From Opitutales bacterium (lineage in GTDB: Bacteria; Verrucomicrobiota; Verrucomicrobiia; Opitutales; UBA953): 64,000 bases of DNA. Shown piece after piece: positions 17,346 to 25,599 of the stretch (within the stretch, counting starts at the first letter, position 1; every line of letters starts with the position of its first letter). A program made the position numbers and the translations under genes. The notes under the pieces were generated by a model. It was given only the letters and a program-made list of their open reading frames with translations, had not been told where the DNA came from and did not search any database. The DNA lies in NCBI GenBank assembly GCA_017531845.1, contig JAFXKI010000007.1:1-64000 (forward strand). The letters run 5' to 3'.

Positions 17346-19994
17346 TCACCGCCATTCGTGCTTCGGGTAGCGACCTTTGAGGTCCTTTTTTACGTGCTCG
17401 TAAGATGTTTTCCAAAACGCGTCCAAGTCCGCCGTGCGTTGAACCGTCCGCCGCGCCGGTGATTGCACTTCGACGATGAGCGGCACGTTCCCGCCGCAAA
17501 TTCTTAAGCGTTCGCCCGGGCAATCGTAAAGTTCCTGCACCGTCGCGCCGATAACCGCCTCGCAATCCGCCGTGTAAACGATTTTCGCGGGATGGCGTTT
17601 GCGCGGGAGCGAAACCGAATCCGGCAACAGCGAGTCCATCGCCATTTCCTGCTCCTGTGAGAGCCAGCCGCGAAGCGTTTTCCAAACGGATTTTTCTCGA
17701 ATATCCCTGTAAGCCGTCGCTCCGAGGCAAAGCTCCTCCACAAGCATGCGCCGCCCGTCATCATCAAGCGTCGCGATGCCGAGCTCCGGGCAATGCTTCG
17801 CGGCAAAATTCACTTTGTTAATCCACGCTTCGACCTGCGTATCCCATTTTTCCAAAACAAGCCGCCCGGCAATCACCTCATCCGCAAGCATACGCGAAGC
17901 CGCATCGCTCACGACATCCGGCAGTTCCCGTGAGCTCAGTACGAGTCCGCGAAACACGCGTTCCCGCCGCGTGAGCACGCGCTTTTGCGCCGCATCAAAG
18001 CTCACCGTGTCGCGCGTTTCAAAATCTTCGGGAAAATATTTTTCAAGCCAAGCTTCTTCGACCGCCGTCGCAAGCGAAAGGAAAACCGTAACTTCACCGC
18101 GCGTCTGAATTTCCTCCACATCCGCCGCGACCAAGAGCCTCGCGTGCCGCACCGCGCTCCCGCGCCGCAACTCGCCGCTACGCCCGTGAACGAGCTTGCA
18201 ACGCAGCGTTCCCGCATCAACGCGCCGCGCCAGTTGCGAAACGAACCCGAGCAAAAGGCATTGGCGAACGGCATCATAAATATCGGGAGAAACGTCCGGC
18301 GCACCTGCCGTTCCCGCCGACAACGTTTCACTTTCGCGGCGTTCCCGCGCAAAAACATTTTCCGCAATTTTCAAAAACTGTGCCGCGAGCCGATCCGCCT
18401 GCCGCGCCGCACCCGCATGAATGCCCCAACGCTTGCAAAACTCGAAATCAAAATCTTTTTTTCGCGCCATGCCGAGCAGTGTCAGGCGATGGAAAAAATC
18501 GGAATCCGTTTCGCCGAGCAAATCTTCGCGGTCTTCGCTACGTCGGCGATCGGCGAGTTCGAGCATAATGTCGCGCCCCTGCGCCATCGCCGCGACAAAG
18601 GCGATTTGACGCAAGCAACCGAGCTCGTTCGCGGCAATCATCATGCGTGCGTAGCGCGGATGAAGCGGGAAACGCGCCATCGCCGCGCCCGTGCGCGTGA
18701 GTTTTCCCGCCGCGTCGAGCGCGCCCGAATCGCGTAGAAGCTCCAGCGATTTTTCCAGCGCGGGCGCTTCCGGCTTTTCAAACCACGGGAACGTATCCAA
18801 ATTTTCAGTACCTCCGGCCTTTAAAAGCAAAAGCGTTTCCGAGAGTTCGACACGACGGATTTCGGGAACGTCGCGCACGGCGCGATTTTGCTGATCCGCA
18901 CGCGACCAAAGCCGCACGCAACGTCCCGGCGCGGTTCGCCCTGCCCGCCCGGCACGCTGGTCGGCGGAACTTTGCGAAATATTTTCAATAAGAAGCATGT
19001 TGATGCCGCGATGCGGATCGTAACGCGCAATGCGCGCCAAGCCGGAATCAATCACGACGCGCACGCCGGGAATCGTCAGCGACGTTTCCGCAACGTTTGT
19101 GGCGACGACGACTTTGCGTGTTCCCGCGGGCGCAGGCGCCACGGCGCGATCCTGCTCGGCGGCGGAAAGTTCGCCGTAAAGCGGCAGTAGCGCACATTCG
19201 CGCCCTTCCGGCGTTCCCGCGATCGCCGCAATCGTTTTTGTGATTTCATACGCACCCGGCATGAAAATAAGAAAATCTCCCTCCGGCTCCGCGTGAAACG
19301 CTTTGCGAAACGCTGCCGTCGCATGATCCCAAACCGCATAGCGCGGCAAAAATCCGTTGCGCATCTGCGTTCCCGCAAAGCCGGTTGAGCCGCCCGCTGC
19401 CGAATATTCGATTTCGATGGGGAACATGCGCCCTTGAGCCGTCAGCGTTTCGCAGGGCGCAAGCCAAGCGGCAAGCGAATCCGTGTCGAGCGTTGCCGAC
19501 ATCACGATGATGAGCAAATCCGGGCGTGTCGTGCGCTGAAGCTCCAGAGCAAACGCAAGCGTTAAATCCGAATAAAGATGCCGCTCGTGAAATTCGTCGA
19601 AAACAATCGCGCCGATTTTTTCGGAGTCTGCCGCGTTCCCGCCCAGTAATTGGCGTAGCAACAAGCCTTCCGTGACAAATTTAATGCGCGTATCCGCAGA
19701 TTCGATACGGTCGAAACGAATTTGGTAGCCGACTTCTCCGCCGAGATTTTGCCCGCGTTCCCGCGCAATGCGCGCGGCGAGCATACGCGTCGGCAGTCGG
19801 CGCGGCTGAAGCACGACAATTTGTTTGCCGGCGGGAACGAGCGCGTCGTCGAGCAAAAACTGCGGAATCTGCGTCGATTTCCCGGAACCGGTAGGCGCTT
19901 GGAGAACGATGCGCCGAGAGCGCGTGCACGCAGTTTTCAGGCGTTCCCGCAGTTCAAAAATAGGCAAATTCTCCGCTCGCTCTTCGCTTGGCAT
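17346..19994 (-). CDS. hrpB: ATP-dependent helicase HrpB
   Basis: This DEAH-type superfamily 2 helicase is 882 residues, close to the HrpB norm. Motif I is APTGSGKST (about residues 33-41), motif II is DEFH in IVFDEFHERHLYSDL, motif III SATLD, motif V NVAETSLTIPGVRVVIDSG and motif VI QRAGRAGRTAPG. The HrpB-specific end (DLDAFWKTSYEHVKKDLKGRYPKHEWR split over the last 27 residues) closes the protein, which separates it from HrpA. HrpB is a putative RNA helicase of unclear substrate. The gene is dense in the dispersed octamer, with about a dozen copies, several as RSR/RER or AGT codons. Confidence 0.93.
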   Translation of the reverse strand: MPSEERAENLPIFELRERLKTACTRSRRIVLQAPTGSGKSTQIPQFLLDDALVPAGKQIVVLQPRRLPTRMLAARIARERGQNLGGEVGYQIRFDRIESADTRIKFVTEGLLLRQLLGGNAADSEKIGAIVFDEFHERHLYSDLTLAFALELQRTTRPDLLIIVMSATLDTDSLAAWLAPCETLTAQGRMFPIEIEYSAAGGSTGFAGTQMRNGFLPRYAVWDHATAAFRKAFHAEPEGDFLIFMPGAYEITKTIAAIAGTPEGRECALLPLYGELSAAEQDRAVAPAPAGTRKVVVATNVAETSLTIPGVRVVIDSGLARIARYDPHRGINMLLIENISQSSADQRAGRAGRTAPGRCVRLWSRADQQNRAVRDVPEIRRVELSETLLLLKAGGTENLDTFPWFEKPEAPALEKSLELLRDSGALDAAGKLTRTGAAMARFPLHPRYARMMIAANELGCLRQIAFVAAMAQGRDIMLELADRRRSEDREDLLGETDSDFFHRLTLLGMARKKDFDFEFCKRWGIHAGAARQADRLAAQFLKIAENVFARERRESETLSAGTAGAPDVSPDIYDAVRQCLLLGFVSQLARRVDAGTLRCKLVHGRSGELRRGSAVRHARLLVAADVEEIQTRGEVTVFLSLATAVEEAWLEKYFPEDFETRDTVSFDAAQKRVLTRRERVFRGLVLSSRELPDVVSDAASRMLADEVIAGRLVLEKWDTQVEAWINKVNFAAKHCPELGIATLDDDGRRMLVEELCLGATAYRDIREKSVWKTLRGWLSQEQEMAMDSLLPDSVSLPRKRHPAKIVYTADCEAVIGATVQELYDCPGERLRICGGNVPLIVEVQSPARRTVQRTADLDAFWKTSYEHVKKDLKGRYPKHEWR

Positions 19995-20080
19995 ATCCGC
20001 CTGAGCATTACGTATTCCCGCCGCAAACGCAAAGGCGTTTTGAAAAAATAAAATCGGGCTTCGTCGTGAATCTATGCCGA

Positions 20081-20112
20081 AAAAAAATCCCCGCCGAGAA
20101 GGCGGGGATTTT
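20081..20112 (-). terminator. Terminator of the sialidase gene
   Basis: AAATCCCCGCC and GGCGGGGATTT form a perfect stem around a five-base loop, followed on the minus strand by a run of T. It lies 16 bases past the sialidase stop. Confidence 0.85.
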
Positions 20113-20127
20113 CAGGAAAGCGAATTT

Positions 20128-21747
20128 TTATTTCGAGCTTTTGGCTTTTTTAATGTCTTCGCAAGGAATGCTCAGGAAGAAGAGGGTTTTCGAATCGGGC
20201 GAGCCTTCGTAGAGAACGCCGATGGTTTTGTTTTTGTCATCGTTAAACGCGAGTGTGGAATAGCCTGCGCACCGACGTTCGTCGTAGAGGAGCCCGTCGG
20301 ACCACGTTTTCCCGCCGTCCTTCGAATATTTAATCGTCATGTTGTCGCGTTTTCCGGAATTCGGGTTCGAGAAATACAGATTTTTCCCGTCCGCAGTCAA
20401 AAGTGCCGCTTGGCAAAGATTGCCGGGTTGGCGCAGATTTTCCCCGTTGAATTTTTGCCAGGTTTCACCCATATCCTTGGTGGTTGCGACGATGCGGGCT
20501 CCGGGAGAACCCTGACGCACGTTGAGCATGATGGAACCGTCCTTGAGCTGCACGCAGGTGGATTCGGAACCGCCCCAGGGCATTTTTTTGGAGGAAGTCC
20601 ACGTTTTCCCGCCGTCTTTGGAGTAGACGAGAACGCCCCAAGTGCCTTTTCCTTTGTTTCCCCAAATCTGAGACGGGAAAATCAGCGTTCCGTCCTTTGT
20701 GCAGATTCCCGCTCCCGGACCTTGGAAAACCAAGCCCCAATCGGCGGTATCGCTGTCGCCGAGACGTTTAATATCGGGAGTGATATTGATGGGCTTTCCC
20801 CATGTTTTTCCGTCATTTTTCGAGGCTACGAGCAGCATTTGCCCGCATTCCTGTGGTGAAACCGTTCCCGTGGAGCTTGAGAAAATCGGGTGTCCGCTCT
20901 GCGGAGCCCAAAGCGCGGAAATCCAAACCGTTCCCGTTTTTTCATCAACGAGGATTCCGGGGTCTCCGATTCCTTTTTTTACCTCCATGTCCTTGGAGGA
21001 CAAAACGGATTCCACCGGGCTCCAGCTCTGCCCGCCGTCCGTGGAGCGGCAAACGCCGACATCGATATTGGCGGGAAGGTCTCCCGCATGGTTGTAGCGA
21101 ATATCAAAAGTGGCGATGAGCGTTCCCGTTTTCGGATTACGAACAATGGCAGGGATGCGATAATTTTTCGAGCCGAGATCGCCGGCTTTTGCCACTGCGT
21201 AGCCGATGCGCTGATTGACGGGAACGGAATTTACGACAATCGGTTTACCGTTAATCATCATTTGCGAGGCGACTGCGGCGATCTTTCCATTGATATCCGC
21301 ATTTTTTTTCATGCGAACGCTGACCCAAATATTGTTTTCCGTGCCCTGCTTGAGTTCTACAGATTTTTTACCCCGAATTGTAAGAATCGGGTTTGATTTC
21401 GTGGGTTTTGCGGTCCCGAAAAGCGTTCCCGCCGCGACATCGCTCCCTCCAACAAATACCTCCGCCGCTTCGATGTCCGCAATATTTGTCGTTTTGGAAA
21501 AATCAATTTTGAGAGCCTCAAACTTATCGGGGCGGGCGGAAGAAGACGGTTGCACCTTAATTTGCAAAATCGGATTGTAATCCATGCGCACCATCACCGG
21601 CCAAACGCCGGATTCGAGCGAAACATTACTTTGCACAACTGCCGCATCAAGCGACGCGGACGAAAAAACGGCAAGCGCCACCATCGCCGCTAAAGATGAA
21701 CATTGAGAAAGGATACGTTTGGAAGTTGTCATTTTGTTATCTGTCAT
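20128..21747 (-). CDS. Secreted exo-alpha-sialidase (GH33)
   Basis: This enzyme should release terminal sialic acid from glycoproteins such as mucin. I start it at ATG 21745-21747 (MTDNKMTTSKRILSQ), which puts a signal sequence ending SSASLDA at the front; ATG 21730-21732 is an alternative. An N-terminal sialidase-associated beta domain is followed by the six-bladed propeller: the RIP motif is in NYRIPAIVRNPKTG, and five Asp-boxes are visible (STDGGQSW, SKNDGKTW, SKDGGKTW, TKDMGETW, SKDGGKTW). Downstream ESTCVQLKDGSIMLNVRQ carries a likely active-site Glu/Arg. Together with the GH20 enzyme at 29645 it suggests mucin glycan use. Confidence 0.9.
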   Translation of the reverse strand: MTDNKMTTSKRILSQCSSLAAMVALAVFSSASLDAAVVQSNVSLESGVWPVMVRMDYNPILQIKVQPSSSARPDKFEALKIDFSKTTNIADIEAAEVFVGGSDVAAGTLFGTAKPTKSNPILTIRGKKSVELKQGTENNIWVSVRMKKNADINGKIAAVASQMMINGKPIVVNSVPVNQRIGYAVAKAGDLGSKNYRIPAIVRNPKTGTLIATFDIRYNHAGDLPANIDVGVCRSTDGGQSWSPVESVLSSKDMEVKKGIGDPGILVDEKTGTVWISALWAPQSGHPIFSSSTGTVSPQECGQMLLVASKNDGKTWGKPINITPDIKRLGDSDTADWGLVFQGPGAGICTKDGTLIFPSQIWGNKGKGTWGVLVYSKDGGKTWTSSKKMPWGGSESTCVQLKDGSIMLNVRQGSPGARIVATTKDMGETWQKFNGENLRQPGNLCQAALLTADGKNLYFSNPNSGKRDNMTIKYSKDGGKTWSDGLLYDERRCAGYSTLAFNDDKNKTIGVLYEGSPDSKTLFFLSIPCEDIKKAKSSK

Positions 21748-21847
21748 AAAAACCGAAGAAGATGATGAGTCATACGTTCCCGCTTGGCAAAAATAAAAAA
21801 GGAGAAAACCATGCGAACAAAGCGGCAATGCGAACGCTCGGCAAAAT

Positions 21848-22405
21848 TTAATTTGAGGACAAATCCTCAGGCGCACAAAGCATTAGTGCCGCTTCCGGAC
21901 GACGGATTTTTTCGACAAGTTTCCGCCAAAAGCTTTCCGCCCCGCCGGCATCCCACGCATCGGCGTTCATGCGAACGCGCATCCATGTCCCGCTCGCGAT
22001 CTCGTTTTCAAGCTGCCCGGGAGCCCACTCAGCGCGCCCGACAAATCCGTAGGCGCGAACGCCCGGATTAAAAATCACATCCCGGATTTCTTCCGTTCTG
22101 ACCCCGACGCGCACATTATGATTCCCGTCCGCAGAAGCGCGGGAACGCAACACGAAGCAGAGCTGCCCTACGCCGACGGGACCGCCCTCAAGCATAGGAA
22201 TTTCGCCGAGCGGCGTTCCCGAAAAATTCGGCGAACAGGCTGCAAGCGTCCGGTTCATCGGACGATTTAAAATAAACCCCCTCGCCCCTTTTTCCTTTGA
22301 AAACTCGACAATCCAAACGACGGAACGCGCAAAAATCCCTTTCACGTTCAGGCGCGCCAAGAGAAAATGCCCTTCAATATCCGTGTAGATTTTCGAGTTT
22401 TCCAT
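21848..22405 (-). CDS. YqgE/AlgH-family (UPF0301) protein
   Basis: This 185-residue cytoplasmic protein fits the AlgH fold: GHFLLARLNVKGIFARSVVWIVE, then GARGFILNRPMNRTL, then the GGPVGVGQLCFVLRS block, which correspond to the family's GxFLxAxP, GAxGxxxNRP and GGPV motifs. The family's biochemical role is unknown; AlgH in Pseudomonas was linked to alginate regulation. It lies 14 bases downstream of the PA14-like gene and about 100 bases upstream of the sialidase, all on the minus strand, so the three may share a transcript. Confidence 0.85.
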   Translation of the reverse strand: MENSKIYTDIEGHFLLARLNVKGIFARSVVWIVEFSKEKGARGFILNRPMNRTLAACSPNFSGTPLGEIPMLEGGPVGVGQLCFVLRSRASADGNHNVRVGVRTEEIRDVIFNPGVRAYGFVGRAEWAPGQLENEIASGTWMRVRMNADAWDAGGAESFWRKLVEKIRRPEAALMLCAPEDLSSN

Positions 22406-22419
22406 TGAAAATAGTAAAT

Positions 22420-23772
22420 CTACCGACTGCCTTTTACGCCGAAATTCGGTCCGTTTTCCTTGTAGCGACCTTCGATGAAAAGCATGTCCGAAATTTCAGG
22501 ATTAACGGCTCCGAGCTTGAAAACGGAATACGGAGCATCCGGATTTTTCTCGTCGCGCTCTCCCTTTTTTTCTATGCCTAAGATTGCGCCCGCATAGCCG
22601 CCCGCGCCTTCGCCGAAAGCGACGCAGATTTTATACCTTTTCCCCTTTGAAAGTTTCATCCAGGAACCTTTGAAAAGGTGATTCTGCACGGTGCCGCCGC
22701 TTCCGGAACCTTTGCCGTCGGTTTTCGTATGGTTTTTCGGTTCCCAATTCGCTCCGGCAGGCTCACGCACGGCGTTCCCGTGGCCTTCACCCGGCCAATA
22801 CGCGTAAAAAACGGTTTTTTTGTTGAGCCCGACGATGAGCACGTCGTCGCCCATGCCGACAAAGCGATATTCGCCCGTCTCCGGCGGCGTAATTTCTCCG
22901 GTGTAAACGACCAGCCAACCCGGTGCGTCAAACGGCGGTTTGCCTTCGTCGTCTGCAAACGCGGCGGTTGCCGCCTCCGCTCGAATCGCGTTCTTTGTTT
23001 TGAAATCCTTGTAAATATAAAGCTGATTGCTTTTAAGTTTCGTTCCCGCCTCAAAGTAGCGTTGTTCGAGTTTTCTCACGTCGAAACTGTCGTCAAGCAT
23101 GCCGATTGCTTTGTGAAGTTCGCTTTTTCGCTTAGCGGCATCGCCCGGCGCGGTTGTGCAATAAGTAACTTTTCCGTCGCGGGAACGCTTCAGGTCGAAC
23201 AAGGCGCCGTCGAGGCTCGGTTGCGTGGAAAAACGCGTTCCGAAAGTGGAAACAAAATTGCTTGCGTTGCCGATGCCCACACCTTTTCCGGGACCGATTC
23301 CGCCGCCCGAACCGTCGTCTCCGAAACCGGAAGAGGGACCGCCCGCCTTCATTCCGCCCAAAGAAGATGCACCCATTTTCGGCATTTCGGGGAGCGTGAG
23401 TGTCGAACTCGTATTTTTGGACGTGATTTTATTTTGCGTCGCCATATCGCGCGGTTTCGGGCGCATCGGGCGCGTTTTCGAAGGATTTTCCCCGTTCCCG
23501 CCGCCGCCCGCGCCGGACAGGAAGAGCGGTTCCGGCTCCGATGCCGGTTTTACGGTCGCCATGACATAGAAGAACGCAAAAAGAATCAGCACGGCGTGAA
23601 TAATCACGGAAACGACGAAACCGTCGCCGCCGAAACTTTTCCATGAAAATTTTTCCCGGCGCGCCAAAGGGTCTTCGCCGTTTTCTTCAATCGCGGCAAG
23701 CGGCTCGCGCTCCACGGTCGGGGCATTCGGTTCGGAGGTATAAGCTTCGTCAGAATTCGAATTCGTTCTCAT
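22420..23772 (-). CDS. Membrane-anchored protein with Gly/Pro-rich linker and PA14-like domain
   Basis: The ATG at 23770-23772 gives MRTNSNSDEAY and about 450 residues; a TTG two codons earlier is possible. A cytoplasmic head of about 48 residues precedes one membrane segment (FVVSVIIHAVLILFAFFYVM), a layout like TonB or TolA. Next comes a Gly/Pro/Lys-rich linker (FLSGAGGGGNGENP, GDDGSGGGIGPGKGVGIGN). The C-terminal half has GWLVVYTGEITPPETGEYRF followed by VGMGDDVLIVGLNKKTVF, the signature pattern of a PA14 carbohydrate-binding beta-barrel. No TonB C-terminal domain is seen. I infer a periplasmic glycan- or wall-binding role; the exact function is unknown. Confidence 0.72.
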   Translation of the reverse strand: MRTNSNSDEAYTSEPNAPTVEREPLAAIEENGEDPLARREKFSWKSFGGDGFVVSVIIHAVLILFAFFYVMATVKPASEPEPLFLSGAGGGGNGENPSKTRPMRPKPRDMATQNKITSKNTSSTLTLPEMPKMGASSLGGMKAGGPSSGFGDDGSGGGIGPGKGVGIGNASNFVSTFGTRFSTQPSLDGALFDLKRSRDGKVTYCTTAPGDAAKRKSELHKAIGMLDDSFDVRKLEQRYFEAGTKLKSNQLYIYKDFKTKNAIRAEAATAAFADDEGKPPFDAPGWLVVYTGEITPPETGEYRFVGMGDDVLIVGLNKKTVFYAYWPGEGHGNAVREPAGANWEPKNHTKTDGKGSGSGGTVQNHLFKGSWMKLSKGKRYKICVAFGEGAGGYAGAILGIEKKGERDEKNPDAPYSVFKLGAVNPEISDMLFIEGRYKENGPNFGVKGSR

Positions 23773-23852
23773 AAGCAATCAAGAATTTAAGTTTGTAAAA
23801 AAATAGAATACGCGAACGGGGAAAGTCGCGGCGGGAAACGGAGCGGTTTCCG

Positions 23853-24347
23853 TCAGAACGTCAAGCGTTCGACGGTGATTCCCGCCGTTTCCAAAAGCGG
23901 AAGCACCAACTCATCGTTGTGGTAATCGTGCAGATATTTTACCGCTCCGACTCCGGCGGCAGCGAGAATTTTTGCACAGTTAATGCAGGGGAAATGCGTG
24001 ACATAAATCGTCGCTCCCATGAGGCTGACGCCGCGCTTGGCGGCATCGGCGACGGCGTTTTGCTCGGCGTGAACAGTCGCTTGCTCGTGTCCGTCGCGCA
24101 CACAGGAGCAATGCGGCGTTCCCGGCAGAAAGCCGTTGTATCCGGCAGCGATAATGCGGTTCGGATGCTCACCGGAAGAAACCGCGAGGCATCCGACGTG
24201 GAGGCGATCGCAGGCGGAGCGCATGCTGATTAAGACTGCTGCCGCCATGAAATATTCGTCCCAACTCGGGCGGTAATTCATTCCGGAAACCAATGCGTCC
24301 ACCGCGGGAACGATATTTTCCGGGTTTTTCTGTTTTTCGTCAGCCAT
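23853..24347 (-). CDS. dCMP deaminase-like zinc deaminase (ComEB family)
   Basis: This 164-residue cytidine/deoxycytidylate deaminase-fold protein should convert dCMP to dUMP for dTTP synthesis. Zinc ligands and catalytic Glu are in the HAEQNA motif (His93, Glu95) and PCINC (about residues 119-123); the substrate loop GYNGFLPGTPHCSC is typical of dCMP deaminases, as in Bacillus ComEB. ComEB sits in a competence operon in Bacillus but is not needed for DNA uptake, so it is no evidence for competence here. The gene stands 80 bases upstream of the PA14-like gene on the same strand. Confidence 0.88.
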   Translation of the reverse strand: MADEKQKNPENIVPAVDALVSGMNYRPSWDEYFMAAAVLISMRSACDRLHVGCLAVSSGEHPNRIIAAGYNGFLPGTPHCSCVRDGHEQATVHAEQNAVADAAKRGVSLMGATIYVTHFPCINCAKILAAAGVGAVKYLHDYHNDELVLPLLETAGITVERLTF

Positions 24348-24524
24348 ACTTTCCTTTCATTTTGCCTTGCCGGAATACACTTTCCGAGAAAATTTTAAAA
24401 AAGTCCGAACGACACCGCACCATGAGGAAAAATCGCGCAAGGGCACAAAGTTTTTCTGACCCGGTTGAAGCGGATTCACAAACAGCCGAGACGGCTGTTC
24501 TCCCGTTTTTCTTCTCGGAAACGC

Positions 24525-24572
24525 AAAAAAAAACGTTCCCGCGAGAAAACATCGCGGGAACGCTTTTTTTTA
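24525..24572. terminator. Terminator made of an inverted octamer pair, downstream of the porin
   Basis: ACGTTCCCGCGA pairs with TCGCGGGAACGC around a six-base loop; A-run on the left and a long T-run on the right make it functional in both directions. Each arm is one dispersed octamer. Confidence 0.9.
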
Positions 24573-24592
24573 TTTCGGGAAATAACTACGAA

Positions 24593-25423
24593 TTAGTAGC
24601 GGAAGTTAATCCACGCACCCCACCAGAGGTTGGAGCTGTTGTTGTCCCAATTGTAAGCCTGGTCGTCGCCGTCGTTGTTATAAGCGTAGCGGGCACCGAT
24701 GCCGATATCCGTTCCTTCGTTAATCGGGCAGGAAAGATCCGCCGTGAAAGCGACGTAGCCGTAGTCGTTTCCGCCTTTCAGCCCTTTCACCTGGTCGCCC
24801 CCAACGTCATTGCAGTCGATGTAGCCGTAAACCGCGCCGAATGCGAGCGTTGCGCCGTTCAGGTCAAAGGCTTTCGACAAACCGAGTTCATAAGAAATTT
24901 GGTCGCGATTCCAGTCGTAGCGGACATAAGCCGAGGCTTCGAGATCCCATTCCGGATTACCGTCAACAACCGAAATGGAGTTCTTGATACCGAAAAAGAT
25001 TTCATTTCGGCGGTTCAGGGGCGCCCAGTTCATGCTCGCCGCACCCGCGCGATCGTTCCATCCGGTGAATTTGTAGCCGAGATCGAGCGAAAGCGTTTCA
25101 CCGACGGCGACTTCGGAACCGAGCGTGAGGGAACCTTCGTCGGAAACCGTGTGATCTCCTTTACGTTTGTTGTCCGTCGGGGACATCCAGAAGAAGTCCG
25201 CATACGGCGTGAACACGAAATCCGAAGAGGTGCTCGGCGCGAAATACTTGAACGAAATCGACGTCTGCGTATTTTCGTTCACGTGGCGCTTCCCTTCGGA
25301 GATGTAGCGGCTTTCGAAATCAAATTTCGCGCTGATAGCGAAATCATTTTCCTGAGCGACTTCTTGAGCGAACGCGGAAACGCCGAACGCGGCGACCGCA
25401 ACTGCTGTCATGATTTTTTTCAT
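24593..25423 (-). CDS. Putative outer-membrane porin, TorF/Gcw_chp-like
   Basis: This 276-residue protein starts at ATG 25421-25423 (MKKIMTAVAVAAFGVSAFAQ, a clear signal peptide cut after AFAQ); a start ten codons upstream would spoil it. The mature protein alternates aromatic beta-strands and ends NLWWGAWINFRY, an outer-membrane beta-barrel signal with terminal aromatic. FDFESRYISEGKRH near the N-terminus resembles the RYxxRG-type opening strand of TorF family putative porins. It has no copy of the dispersed octamer inside the gene, although its terminator is made of two. The substrate is unknown. It is a single gene between terminators. Confidence 0.75.
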   Translation of the reverse strand: MKKIMTAVAVAAFGVSAFAQEVAQENDFAISAKFDFESRYISEGKRHVNENTQTSISFKYFAPSTSSDFVFTPYADFFWMSPTDNKRKGDHTVSDEGSLTLGSEVAVGETLSLDLGYKFTGWNDRAGAASMNWAPLNRRNEIFFGIKNSISVVDGNPEWDLEASAYVRYDWNRDQISYELGLSKAFDLNGATLAFGAVYGYIDCNDVGGDQVKGLKGGNDYGYVAFTADLSCPINEGTDIGIGARYAYNNDGDDQAYNWDNNSSNLWWGAWINFRY

Positions 25424-25599
25424 TTCTGCGTATCTATAACTTAGGTTTAACAAATGATATTTCGGAAAATATTATTTTGGGAAATGGAATAGGCTTATCA
25501 GGCGAAACACAAGCCGGAATTTTTCACAAAAAGCGTTTCCCGCGCCGAAATTTGTTTTTTTTAAAACGGGAAAATTAACTTTGGGCTTTACTCTATCCG

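Noticed and set aside
23853-24347. The ComEB-like deaminase as evidence for DNA uptake
   Set aside because: ComEB is a dCMP deaminase that shares an operon with competence genes in Bacillus but is not needed for uptake. It cannot support the uptake hypothesis.
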